DNA of 64,000 bases from an uncultured Isoptericola sp. (GTDB lineage: Bacteria > Actinomycetota > Actinomycetes > Actinomycetales > Cellulomonadaceae), in the NCBI GenBank assembly GCA_947497265.1, contig CANMFP010000002.1, forward strand, positions 124,001 to 188,000, in the 5' to 3' direction. The stretch's first letter is position 1. The number at the start of each line of letters is the position of its first letter. This document shows positions 17,043 to 25,823 of this stretch, piece by piece. The notes under the pieces were generated by a model, which made no database searches, had not been told where the DNA came from, and saw only the letters and a list, made by a program, of their open reading frames with translations. A program made the translations under genes and the position numbers.

Positions 17043-18235
17043 GCGAGCAGGTCGTGGGCGTGCTGCCCGGCGACGGCGGCGGCGACGAACGCGGCGGGGT
17101 CGGTGTCCAGGCCGCGGCCCATGGTGGACAGCCGGACGGGGGCACGGTGGAGCGCCTCGAGAAGCTCGGTGGTGGCGGGGACGTCGACGAGGCGGTGCCG
17201 GGCGCCGAGCGTGGCGGCCTGGTCGTGGACGCGCCGGGTCAGTTCTGCTCCCCAGCCCGGGCGGTCCTGCAGGGCGGCCTCGGGGTGGGGCACGACGACG
17301 TCGGCGGGGGCGAGCGCCACCCGCCCGTAGGCGGTCAGGGAGTGGTGCGAGATGCCGAGGTGCCGGTCGCGCGCGTCGGCGCCGGAGACCCGCAGGGAGG
17401 CGACGGGCCGGCCGGCAAGGGTGGCGGCGGCGTTGACCGCCTCGCCGGCGGTGACGCCGGAGAAGCCCCAGCGGGTCCCGGTGCCGAGGTTGCCCGGGCC
17501 TTGCGCCACGACGACGAGGTCGGCACCGAGGACGTGGTGCGCGGCGAGCAGACCGGTGTGCACGGTGACGGCCTCGTGGTCGCCGCCGAACGCCTGGCCG
17601 ACGGTGATGGTGGACTCGAGCCAGCCGTGCTCGCGCAGCGCGGCGACGGTGCGCGAGAACGCGGCGGGCAGCGCACCGCCGTCGGTCATGACGTAGGCGA
17701 CCCGTGGCGCCGGGGTGCCGGCGAGCTCCGCGGCGTGCCGGGCTCCGGCGATGATCGCGGGGACGGCGGAGTGCAGGTCGGCGACGACGACGGGTGTGGC
17801 GGCCAGGTCGTCGGCGTCACGCAGCACGCCGTGATGCTCGGACTCCTGCTCGTCCACGCCGAGCACCATCGCCTGCAGCGGCGTGTAGCGGGCCTTGACG
17901 AGGTGGCCGGGTCCGGGGGGCGGGTCGGCCGGGACGGCGCGGGGGTCCGCGGGAGCCACGACGAGGCCGTACCCGCCGGTGCCGAGGCCACGGGCGAGCG
18001 CCGAGACGTTCAGCGCGAGCCGGTCGCCGACGTCGGGGTCTCCGACGAGGCCGGTGTAGGCCAGGGCGCGGATCTCGCTGGTCCCGGCGTGGCCGTCGGG
18101 GGCGGGCAGCGGTTCGCCGAGCCGGACGGTGAGCTCGCGCGCGCCGGGCCAGGTACGGCCGCGGGCGGTCACTGTGCCGGTGCGCCAGGTCACGTGGTCG
18201 GCGGCAGTTCGTCGGTGGGTCGGCCCTGTCGTCAC
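17039..18235 (-). CDS. DUF3866 family protein
   Basis: The 398-residue protein matches the actinobacterial DUF3866 pattern: GHLVKARYTPLQAMVLGVDEQESEHH, PAIIAGARHAA.LAG, and VVAQGPGNLGTGTRWGFSG. No enzymatic function is established. The GTG start has a -10-like TACGCT 7 nt upstream, suggesting that the whole downstream operon (DUF4129 to the GNAT gene) is led by a leaderless message starting here. It diverges from pafB across about 35 bp. Confidence 0.8.
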   Translation of the reverse strand: MTTGPTHRRTAADHVTWRTGTVTARGRTWPGARELTVRLGEPLPAPDGHAGTSEIRALAYTGLVGDPDVGDRLALNVSALARGLGTGGYGLVVAPADPRAVPADPPPGPGHLVKARYTPLQAMVLGVDEQESEHHGVLRDADDLAATPVVVADLHSAVPAIIAGARHAAELAGTPAPRVAYVMTDGGALPAAFSRTVAALREHGWLESTITVGQAFGGDHEAVTVHTGLLAAHHVLGADLVVVAQGPGNLGTGTRWGFSGVTAGEAVNAAATLAGRPVASLRVSGADARDRHLGISHHSLTAYGRVALAPADVVVPHPEAALQDRPGWGAELTRRVHDQAATLGARHRLVDVPATTELLEALHRAPVRLSTMGRGLDTDPAAFVAAAVAGQHAHDLLA

Positions 18236-18270
18236 CCGTGGAAGCGTACCTGGGACTACCGTGGTGGCCG

Positions 18271-19326
18271 ATGGCAGGTGATGACGCGGCGGGCGACCCG
18301 CCGACCCGACCGGACGAGCGTCTGCTGAACCTCGTCATCGCCCTGGTGAACACCTCGGCGGCCATGACGAAGCAGCAGGTGCGCTCGGGCGTGCACGGAT
18401 ACGACGGCGCTCCCTCCACGGAGGCGTTCGAGCGGATGTTCGAGCGTGACAAGGACACGTTGCGTGCGCTCGGTGTGCCGATCGTCACGGTCGAGGGCTC
18501 CGGGCACAGCGAGGAGGTCGGCTACCGGATCGACAACGAGGCCTACGCGCTGCCCCCGGTCGACCTGACCCCGGCGGAGCTGGGCGTGGTCTCCCTGGCG
18601 GCACAGCTGTGGTCGGACAAGACCCTGCGCACGGACATGTCTCGCGCGATGACGAAGCTGGCGGCCGCCGGGGCGGCGGACGCCGCGGGCGACGCGGTCG
18701 CCGGGCTGACGCCACGGCTGCGGGCCGCGGGCGACGCCTACGGTCCGCTGCTCGAGGCGGTCTCGGAGCGCCGGGTGGCCACGTTCCGCTACCGCGCGGC
18801 GAACACCGGTCAGGTGCGCACGCGCACGGTCGAGCCGTGGCGGATCGCCGCCCGCGGTGGCGCCTGGTACGTCATCGGTCACGACCGGGACCGGGAGGCC
18901 ACCAGGGTGTTCCGGCTGTCCCGCATCGACGGCCGGGTCCGCGTGGGCGCCGCGCCCGGTGCGTTCACCATCCCCGACCGCGTCGACGTCGACGCCGCGC
19001 TGGGCGCGCACGTCGGGGCGGAGCGCACGGCGCTGCTCGCCGTCGTGCCGGAGCGCGCCCCCGCGTTGCGAGCGCGCGCCGGCGAGTCGGCCGGAGCGGT
19101 GCCGCGAGCGCCGCAGGGCCGTGACGTCGTGGCGGTGCGGTTCCGGTCGATGACGGCTCTGGCGGACGAGGTCGCCGGTTACGGCGCGGCGGTGGTGGCC
19201 CTGGAGCCGGCCGAGCTGCGCGCGGAGGTGCGGCGCCGGTTGACGGCCGCGGCGGGCCTGGACGGTAGGAGCCTGGACGGGGCCGAGACCGGCTCCACGG
19301 ACCGGGCGGGGGAGCGTCATGGCTGA
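18271..19326 (+). CDS. pafB: PafB, HTH-WYL transcriptional regulator
   Basis: The 351-residue protein has an N-terminal winged helix (ERLLNLVIALVNTSAAMTKQQ ... FERMFERDKDTLRALG) and a WYL domain (residues about 160-260, WRIAARGGAWYVIGHDRDREATRVFRLSRI). With PafC it forms the PafBC activator of the LexA-independent DNA-damage response described in mycobacteria. The ATG at 18271 follows a -10-like TACCGT by 8 nt. It overlaps pafC by 8 bp. No Pup-proteasome genes (pup, pafA) are adjacent, which fits the retention of PafBC in proteasome-lacking Micrococcales. Confidence 0.88.
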   Translation: MAGDDAAGDPPTRPDERLLNLVIALVNTSAAMTKQQVRSGVHGYDGAPSTEAFERMFERDKDTLRALGVPIVTVEGSGHSEEVGYRIDNEAYALPPVDLTPAELGVVSLAAQLWSDKTLRTDMSRAMTKLAAAGAADAAGDAVAGLTPRLRAAGDAYGPLLEAVSERRVATFRYRAANTGQVRTRTVEPWRIAARGGAWYVIGHDRDREATRVFRLSRIDGRVRVGAAPGAFTIPDRVDVDAALGAHVGAERTALLAVVPERAPALRARAGESAGAVPRAPQGRDVVAVRFRSMTALADEVAGYGAAVVALEPAELRAEVRRRLTAAAGLDGRSLDGAETGSTDRAGERHG

Positions 19327-20302
19327 GCGGGCGGACGACCGGCTGGTACGGCTGCTGGGCATCGTGGCCTACCTGGACGGGGCCGGGCCGGTAGGCGTGG
19401 ACGAGCTCGCACGGCAGTTCGGCGTGACGTCGGAACGCATCCGTCAGGACATCGACGCGCTGTGGGTCTCTGGCACGCCGGGGTACATGCCGGACGACCT
19501 GATCGACTTCGACGCCTACTCCCTGGAGGAGGGCCTGGTCTCGCTGACCCAGGGCCGCGGTCTGACGCGGCCGCTGCGGCTGGGCACGCGCGAGGCGGTG
19601 GCGCTGGTGGCGGCGCTGCGGGCGATGCACACCACCCCGGCGGTGCAGGCGGACACGGAGCGTGCCGCGGTGGTGGCCTCGGCGCTGGACAAGCTGACGG
19701 CGGCCACGGGAGAGGCGGCCCAGGCGGTGGACGTGCGCCTGGGCGGCGTGGGGGACGCGCGGCTGCTGGGGGTCCTGGCGCACGCGGTCGCGGCGGGCCG
19801 GCGGGTGCGGCTGCGGTACGTCGACGCGGCGGACACCGTCAGCGAGCGTGACGTCGACCCGGTACGCCTGGTGACGCAGGACGATGCGACCTACCTGGTG
19901 GGCTGGTGCTACCGGGCGGTGGGTCGGCGCACGTTCCGGGTCGATCGGGTGCTGGCGGCCGTGCCGACGGGCGAGGCGGTGCAGGTTCGCGACGTGGACG
20001 GCGACGTGGACGTGTTCGCCCAGGTGGCGGCCGAGGCGGGGCAGTCGGCCCAGGTGGCGGTGCTGCGGCTGGCCTCGCCTGCCCGCTGGGTCGCCGAGGA
20101 GGTGCCGGTCGAGTCGGTCACCGATCTGCCCGACGGCTCGTTCGAGGTGCGGCTGCGGGTGACGAACCCGGCGTGGCTGCGCCGGCTGCTGCTGACGAAC
20201 GCGCCGGACGTCCTGGCCGTGGAGCCGCGCGACGTCGCCGAGGAGGTGGCCGACGCGGCCCGTGAGGCCCTCGCCGCCGCCGACCTGCCGGAGCTAGGCT
20301 GA
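19319..20302 (+). CDS. pafC: PafC, HTH-WYL transcriptional regulator
   Basis: The 327-residue partner of PafB has a winged helix (LVRLLGIVAYLDGAGPVGVDELARQF), then a WYL domain (GRRVRLRYVDAADTVSERDVDPVRLV ... YLVGWCYRAVGRRTFRVDRV) and the C-terminal WCX extension. The heterodimer senses single-stranded DNA in mycobacteria and activates repair genes. The reading frame overlaps pafB by 8 bp, consistent with coupled synthesis. The downstream TatA and TatC genes follow the order common in Actinobacteria. Confidence 0.88.
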   Translation: MAERADDRLVRLLGIVAYLDGAGPVGVDELARQFGVTSERIRQDIDALWVSGTPGYMPDDLIDFDAYSLEEGLVSLTQGRGLTRPLRLGTREAVALVAALRAMHTTPAVQADTERAAVVASALDKLTAATGEAAQAVDVRLGGVGDARLLGVLAHAVAAGRRVRLRYVDAADTVSERDVDPVRLVTQDDATYLVGWCYRAVGRRTFRVDRVLAAVPTGEAVQVRDVDGDVDVFAQVAAEAGQSAQVAVLRLASPARWVAEEVPVESVTDLPDGSFEVRLRVTNPAWLRRLLLTNAPDVLAVEPRDVAEEVADAAREALAAADLPELG

Positions 20303-20306
20303 GCGC

Positions 20307-20681
20307 ATGCCAGGTTGGGGATGGGTTCTGCTCGTGGTGTGCGCACTGGCGTTCCTGGGCTGGATCGCCTGGGGCGTGGTGCGATCAGGGCTGGCGCTGC
20401 TGCGCGAGGCGGCCGCCGCGGGCCGCACGTTCGGCGCGGCCTCGCAGCGGGTCTCCGACGCCGTCGCGCGGGCCGAGGCGCAGCGGGCCGACACCTCCGC
20501 GACGATGTTCGACCCGCCCGCGAGCCTGCACGCACGCGTCGAGGGACGCCGTCGTGCCCGGGCCCGACGCCGCGGCGAGCGCCGCGCCCGCCAGAGCGCC
20601 ACCTGGCAGGTCTGGCGTTCCGGCACCTGGCTGGAACGTCGCCGTGCGGTTCCACCGCCGCGCGAGGTGGGCATAGACTGA
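20307..20681 (+). CDS. small single-pass membrane protein
   Basis: The 124-residue product has one N-terminal membrane helix (WGWVLLVVCALAFLGWIAWGVV). A helical stretch and a strongly basic C-terminal half (RRRARARRRGERRARQ) follow. No family is recognised. The ATG is preceded by TAGGCT (20295-20300) at 6 nt, a clear leaderless arrangement. Similar small proteins are often found between pafC and tatA in Micrococcales. Function unknown. Confidence 0.65.
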   Translation: MPGWGWVLLVVCALAFLGWIAWGVVRSGLALLREAAAAGRTFGAASQRVSDAVARAEAQRADTSATMFDPPASLHARVEGRRRARARRRGERRARQSATWQVWRSGTWLERRRAVPPPREVGID

Positions 20682-20727
20682 TCGGGCGCCCGCATGGCCC
20701 GCACCGAACGCTTGGGAGTTGAAGTCC

Positions 20728-21021
20728 GTGGGTATCTTCCGAAACCCCGCCGTCATCATCACGCTCATCCTGCTCGTCGTGGTGCTCTTCGGTGCGCGAC
20801 GTCTGCCGGACGTCGCCAGGAGCGTCGGTTCCTCCCTGAAGATCTTCAAGAAGGAGGTGCGTGAGCTGCGGGACGACGACGAGGACGAGCCGCGGCGCAG
20901 CACCCCCGAGCAGGGCGGGACGGGCACCGGCACGGACAGCACCACCACGGCGGCCTCGCGGGCCTCCACCACCAGCGCGAGCGACCCGGGTCCCGGCCCG
21001 GGCGAGCACCGGAACGCCTGA
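20728..21021 (+). CDS. tatA: twin-arginine translocase subunit TatA
   Basis: The 97-residue protein begins with a short extracytoplasmic segment, a membrane helix (AVIITLILLVVVLFGARRLPD) and an amphipathic helix (VARSVGSSLKIFKKEV). An acidic, then Ser/Thr-rich, disordered tail follows. This is the standard TatA plan. The GTG at 20728 has GGGAG 9 nt upstream. tatC follows 10 bp later, so the two Tat components form an operon; no tatB is present here. Confidence 0.93.
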   Translation: MGIFRNPAVIITLILLVVVLFGARRLPDVARSVGSSLKIFKKEVRELRDDDEDEPRRSTPEQGGTGTGTDSTTTAASRASTTSASDPGPGPGEHRNA

Positions 21022-21031
21022 GGGGTCCACC

Positions 21032-21805
21032 GTGCCCCGCACCCCCCGGGACCCCGAGGGGCGCATGCCGCTGCGCGAGCACCTGGTCGAGGTCCGCAAG
21101 CGCGTCGTGCGCATCGCGCTGGGCCTGCTCGCCGGCGCCGTCCTCGGCTGGATCGTCTACGACCCGCTCCTGGCGGCGCTCGTCCAGCCGCTGCACGAGG
21201 CCGCCGAGCGCCGCGGCGCCCTCATCGGGCTCAACTTCGACGGCGTGGCGACCGCGATCGACATGCAGGTCAAGGTCTCACTGTTCCTCGGTGTCCTGGT
21301 CTCCAGCCCTTGGTGGCTCTACCAGGTCTTCGCCTTCATCAACCCCGGTCTGACCCGCACCGAGCGGCGGTACGTGTACGGCTTCCTGTTCGCCGCCGTG
21401 CCGATGTTCCTCGCCGGGGCAGCCCTGGCCTGGTACGTCCTGCCCATGGTCGTGACGGTGCTCAACGACTTCGTGCCGGAGGGCAGCTCCAACCTCGTCG
21501 GCGCGCAGCTGTACCTGAGCTTCGTCATGCGCCTCATCCTGGCCTGCGGCATCGCGTTCCTCGTGCCGGTGTTCATGGTGGTGCTGAACCTCATGGGCAC
21601 CGTGCGCGCCCGCACCTGGCTCGCCGGCTGGCGGTGGGCGATCCTCGTGTCGTTCATCTTCTCGGCGATCGTCACCCCCACCATGGACGTGCTGAGCATG
21701 TTCGCGATCGCCGGCCCCATCTGCGCCCTGTACTTCATCGCGACCGGCATCTGCTTCCTGCACGACCGGCGCGTCGACCGGCGCCGCGTCGCACCGACCG
21801 GGTGA
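21032..21805 (+). CDS. tatC: twin-arginine translocase subunit TatC
   Basis: The 257-residue protein contains the six helices of TatC and the conserved N-terminal MPLREHLVEVRKRV segment that recognises twin-arginine signal peptides, plus P.W.YQ.FAFI.PGL.R.ER in loop 1. The GTG start follows a GAGGGG Shine-Dalgarno. The stop overlaps the start of the kinase gene (GTGA). With TatA it forms the folded-protein export pore. Confidence 0.93.
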   Translation: MPRTPRDPEGRMPLREHLVEVRKRVVRIALGLLAGAVLGWIVYDPLLAALVQPLHEAAERRGALIGLNFDGVATAIDMQVKVSLFLGVLVSSPWWLYQVFAFINPGLTRTERRYVYGFLFAAVPMFLAGAALAWYVLPMVVTVLNDFVPEGSSNLVGAQLYLSFVMRLILACGIAFLVPVFMVVLNLMGTVRARTWLAGWRWAILVSFIFSAIVTPTMDVLSMFAIAGPICALYFIATGICFLHDRRVDRRRVAPTG

Positions 21806-22824
21806 CACGGGCCGACCGCGGACGACGGCTGGGCGTCGTGGTCAACCCCGTCGCCGGCGGCGGACGCGGCGCCCGCGCAGGCCGGGAGATCCTCGGCCTC
21901 CTGCGAGCCGGCGGGCACACGGTGACCGACCTGTCCGGCAGGGACGTCGTCCAGGCCGCGGCGCACGCCCGCCGTGCGGTCGCCGCCGGGGACGTGGACG
22001 CGCTGGTCGTCGTCGGCGGCGACGGCATGGTCCACCTGGGCGCGCAGGCCGTCGCCGGCACGGGCACCCCGCTCGGGATCGTGGCGGTCGGCACCGGCAA
22101 CGACTTCGCGACCTGCCTCGGCCTGCCCGTGCGCGACCACGCCACCGCCGGCGCCGGACTGCTGTCCGCGCTGGCCGCCGGGACCGAGCGCGCCGTCGAC
22201 GCGATCCACGTCACGGTGCCGGGACGAGCCGACCGTTGGGTCGCGGGCGCCGTGTCCGCGGGCCTGGACGCCGCCGTGAACGCTCGCGCCAACGCCATGC
22301 GCCGTCCCCGCGGACCCTCGCGCTACACCCTGGCCGCGCTGGCCGAGCTTGCCGCCTTCCGCGCCTGGGCCTACACCCTGCACCTGGAGGGCGTGACCGA
22401 CGACGACGGTCTGCCCCTGAGCGGGTCGGGCGACGGCGGGCCCGGAGCCACCTGGACCGGTCGGGCGGCGATGGTGACCGCCGCGAACACCGACCGGATC
22501 GGCGGTGGCATCCGGGTCGCGCCCCACGCCAGCACCGACGACGGCCTCCTCGACGTGCTCGTGGCGCCCGTGCTCACCCGCGCCGGCGCCGCGATCGCCT
22601 TTGCGCTGATGTTCTCCGGACGCCACGTGCGCCGCCGTGACGTGCACCTGCTGCGTGCCCGCGCCGTCACGATCGCCCCCGCGCCGCCGCCCGCACGAGA
22701 CCTGCCGGCCGGGACCGGCGCGCTGCCCGAGGCCCACGGCGACGGCGAACGGCTCGGACCCTTGCCCGTGACCGCCCGGGCCGTGCGCGGAGCACTGCGG
22801 GTGCTGACCGACGGGCGCTCCTGA
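21802..22824 (+). CDS. diacylglycerol/lipid kinase (DagK family)
   Basis: The 340-residue protein begins with the catalytic-domain strand VVVNPVAGGGRG and carries the nucleotide-binding VVVGGDGMVH and GTGNDFA motifs that define the DAGK_cat family. Likely substrates are diacylglycerol, undecaprenol-like lipids or sphingoid lipids in the membrane. The GTG at 21802 overlaps the tatC stop. The long open frame upstream of 21802 is a shadow of tatC. Confidence 0.88.
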   Translation: MTRADRGRRLGVVVNPVAGGGRGARAGREILGLLRAGGHTVTDLSGRDVVQAAAHARRAVAAGDVDALVVVGGDGMVHLGAQAVAGTGTPLGIVAVGTGNDFATCLGLPVRDHATAGAGLLSALAAGTERAVDAIHVTVPGRADRWVAGAVSAGLDAAVNARANAMRRPRGPSRYTLAALAELAAFRAWAYTLHLEGVTDDDGLPLSGSGDGGPGATWTGRAAMVTAANTDRIGGGIRVAPHASTDDGLLDVLVAPVLTRAGAAIAFALMFSGRHVRRRDVHLLRARAVTIAPAPPPARDLPAGTGALPEAHGDGERLGPLPVTARAVRGALRVLTDGRS

Positions 22825-22876
22825 ACCGTCGCTCGCGGCGCTCCGCGCAGAGCGCCGAGCAGCGGGAGGACGGCAG

Positions 22877-25759
22877 ATGCGCCGTAAGGTGGCGAGCATG
22901 ACGGCCGACCTCAGCCCCGCCGAGCGGTATGCCGCCGCTCGAGCCCGCTCCGCCCGCGACAAGGCCGACGCCGTCGGCGAGCTCGGCCGGTTCCGCACGG
23001 CGCTCGACTTCGAGCTCGACCCGTTCCAGGCCGACGCGTGCGCCGCCCTGGAGGCCGGCCGTGGCGTGCTGGTCGCGGCACCGACCGGCGCCGGCAAGAC
23101 CGTCGTGGGCGAGTTCGCCGTGCACCTGGCGCTGGCGTCCGGCACCAAGGCCTTCTACACCACGCCCATCAAGGCGCTGAGCAACCAGAAGTTCAACGAC
23201 CTGGCGCGGCGCCACGGCGCCCAGAACGTCGGCCTGCTCACCGGCGACACCTCCATCAACGCCGACGCCCCGGTGGTCGTGATGACCACCGAGGTGCTGC
23301 GCAACATGCTGTACGCAGGCTCGACGGCGCTCGAAGGGCTGTCCTACGTCGTCATGGACGAGGTGCACTACCTTGCCGACCGGTTCCGCGGCCCGGTGTG
23401 GGAAGAGGTGATCATCCACCTTCCCGACCACGTCCAGCTGGTCTCGCTGTCCGCGACCGTGTCCAACGCCGAGGAGTTCGGCGACTGGCTGGCCACCGTG
23501 CGCGGCGACACCGCCGTCGTGGTCAGCGAGCGCCGTCCGGTGCCCCTGTGGCAGCACGTCATCACCGCACCCACGGAGCCGCGTGGTGTGCCGCGCCTGT
23601 TCGACCTGTACGCCGGGCACGTCGACCCGACCGCCCCGGGCACGAACCCGCCGATCGACCCTGACCTGGCGCGGCTGTTCCGCACCCACGGACGGTCCGA
23701 CGGCGGCTCCCCGCGCGGGCGTCGGGGTCGCGGCGACCGGGGCTACCGGGGTCGCGGCGGGGCGCGTCCGGCCGGGGGTGCGGCGCCGCAGCGTCGCACG
23801 CCGCGGCGCTTCGGCGTGGTCGAGGCGCTCGACTCCGACGCGCTGCTGCCGGCGATCTACTTCATCTTCTCCCGGGCGGGGTGCGAGGGGGCGGTCGAGC
23901 AGTGCCTCGGCGCGGGCCTGCGCCTGACGGACGCGGAGGAGGAGGCGGAGATCCGGCGCGTGATCGACGAGCGCACGGTGACGATCCCGCCGGAGGACCT
24001 GGAGGTGCTCGGGTTCTGGTCCTGGCAGCACGCGCTGTGCCGGGGGATCGCCGCGCACCACGCGGGCCTGCTGCCGGTGTTCAAGGAGACGGTCGAGGAG
24101 CTGTTCGCCCGCGGGCTGGTCAAGGTGGTCTTCGCCACCGAGACGCTGGCGCTGGGCATCAACATGCCTGCCCGCTCGGTCGTGCTCGAGAAGCTCGTCA
24201 AGTGGGACGGCACCGCCCACCAGCCGGTCACGCCGGGGGAGTACACCCAGCTGACCGGGCGTGCCGGGCGTCGCGGCATCGACGTCGAGGGGCACGCGGT
24301 GGTGGTGGACCACCTGGGCCTGGACCCGGTGGCGCTGGCCGGGCTGGCGTCCCGGCGTCTGTACCCGCTGCGCTCGAGCTTTCGCCCCACCTACAACATG
24401 GCGGTCAACCTGGTCAGCCAGGTCGGCGCCGAGCGGGCGCGCGAGGTCCTCGAGACGAGCTTCGCGCAGTTCCAGGCCGACCGTGGCGTGGTGGGGCTGG
24501 CCAAGCAGGCCCAGGCGCACGCCGAGGCGTTGGAGGGGTACTTCGAGGCCATGACGTGCGAGCGCGGCGACTTCGCGCAGTACATGGCGATCCGCCGAGC
24601 CCTGAGCGACCGTGAGAAGGAGCTCTCGCGCGCCGAGCAGGGTGCCCGGCGTGCCGACGCGGTCGCCTCGCTGGAGAAGCTGCGCCGTGGCGACGTCGTC
24701 GAGGTGCCCACGGGGCGCCGTCGCGGGTACGTGGTGGTGCTGGACCCCGGCCGCGGCGAGGGCGGGTTCGACGGACCGCGCCCCACGGTGCTCACCCAGG
24801 AGAAGCAGGTCAAGAAGCTCACGCTGGCCGACGTGCCCGACGGGGTGCGTACCGTGACGAGGGTCAAGATCCCGTCGGGGTTCAACCCGCGCAAGCCGGA
24901 CTCGCGGCGCGACCTGGCCTCCTCGATGCGCAACGCCCTGGGCGCGTTCTCCGACGACGGCGGCAGCGGGCGGGCACCCGGGCGCCCCGGACGGCGGGGC
25001 GACGCCGCCTCGGACGCGCGCGTGCAGCGGCTGCGCACCGAGCTGCGCGAGCATCCCTGCCACGGCTGCCCCGAGCGCGACGACCACGCCCGGTGGGCGC
25101 AGCGGGCCGAGAAGCTGCGCCGCGAGCACGCCACCCTCGTGCGACGCATCGAGGGCCGGACGGGTTCCATCGCGCGCACGTTCGACCGCACCTGCGCCCT
25201 GCTCAGCGAGCTCGGCTACCTGGGCCGCGACGAGTCCGGCGCCCTGACGGTGACCGACGAGGGACGCTGGCTGCGCCGGCTGTACGCGGAGGACGACCTG
25301 CTGCTGGCCGAGTGCCTGCGCCAGGGCACGTGGGACGGGCTGCATCCCGCCGAGCTCGCCGCGGCGGTCTCCGCGGTGGTCTACTCGGGCCGCCGCGACG
25401 AGGTGGGCGAGCCGTACCTGCCGGGCGGCCCTCAGGGCCGGCTCGCCACGGCGCTGGACGCCACGGCGCACGTCTGGGCGCAGATCACCGCGCTGGAGGC
25501 CACCCACCACCTGGAGGCCACCGGGCCGCTGGACCCCGGCCTGGCCGGGGCCGTGCACCGGTGGGCCTCGGGCAAGAGCCTGGACGCGGTGCTGCGCGGC
25601 ACCGACGTCGCCGCCGGGGACTTCGTGCGGTGGTGCAAGCAGGTCGTCGACGTCCTCGACCAGCTCGCCGTCGCCGCGCCGCGGCCCGCGGTGCGGGCGT
25701 CTGCCCGCAAGGCGCAGGACGCCGTCCTGCGCGGGGTGGTGGCCTACTCGAGCCTGTGA
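22877..25759 (+). CDS. helY: SKI2/MTR4-type DEAD-box helicase HelY with DSHCT domain
   Basis: The 960-residue helicase has Walker A APTGAGKT, motif Ia TTPIKALSNQK, motif II DEVH, motif III SAT, motif VI QLTGRAGRRG and the C-terminal DSHCT domain. It corresponds to mycobacterial HelY, a Ski2-family RNA helicase. A strongly basic RG-rich insertion (about residues 273-311, RGRRGRGDRGYRGRGG) separates the two RecA lobes and may bind RNA. GGGAGGA lies 6 nt before the ATG at 22877; ATG 22898 is an alternative start. Confidence 0.92.
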   Translation: MRRKVASMTADLSPAERYAAARARSARDKADAVGELGRFRTALDFELDPFQADACAALEAGRGVLVAAPTGAGKTVVGEFAVHLALASGTKAFYTTPIKALSNQKFNDLARRHGAQNVGLLTGDTSINADAPVVVMTTEVLRNMLYAGSTALEGLSYVVMDEVHYLADRFRGPVWEEVIIHLPDHVQLVSLSATVSNAEEFGDWLATVRGDTAVVVSERRPVPLWQHVITAPTEPRGVPRLFDLYAGHVDPTAPGTNPPIDPDLARLFRTHGRSDGGSPRGRRGRGDRGYRGRGGARPAGGAAPQRRTPRRFGVVEALDSDALLPAIYFIFSRAGCEGAVEQCLGAGLRLTDAEEEAEIRRVIDERTVTIPPEDLEVLGFWSWQHALCRGIAAHHAGLLPVFKETVEELFARGLVKVVFATETLALGINMPARSVVLEKLVKWDGTAHQPVTPGEYTQLTGRAGRRGIDVEGHAVVVDHLGLDPVALAGLASRRLYPLRSSFRPTYNMAVNLVSQVGAERAREVLETSFAQFQADRGVVGLAKQAQAHAEALEGYFEAMTCERGDFAQYMAIRRALSDREKELSRAEQGARRADAVASLEKLRRGDVVEVPTGRRRGYVVVLDPGRGEGGFDGPRPTVLTQEKQVKKLTLADVPDGVRTVTRVKIPSGFNPRKPDSRRDLASSMRNALGAFSDDGGSGRAPGRPGRRGDAASDARVQRLRTELREHPCHGCPERDDHARWAQRAEKLRREHATLVRRIEGRTGSIARTFDRTCALLSELGYLGRDESGALTVTDEGRWLRRLYAEDDLLLAECLRQGTWDGLHPAELAAAVSAVVYSGRRDEVGEPYLPGGPQGRLATALDATAHVWAQITALEATHHLEATGPLDPGLAGAVHRWASGKSLDAVLRGTDVAAGDFVRWCKQVVDVLDQLAVAAPRPAVRASARKAQDAVLRGVVAYSSL

Positions 25760-25823
25760 TCGTGACGGCATCGTGAACCGGCGCATGACGGTCGGGCCGA
25801 CCGGGTGCTCTAGGCTTTCGGCC

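Noticed and set aside
16333-17145. Upstream extension of the small MoxR-operon membrane protein
   Set aside because: The translation is a Pro/Arg/His-rich shadow of the DUF4129 gene; the ATG at 16332 with a 4-bp overlap fits the operon pattern.
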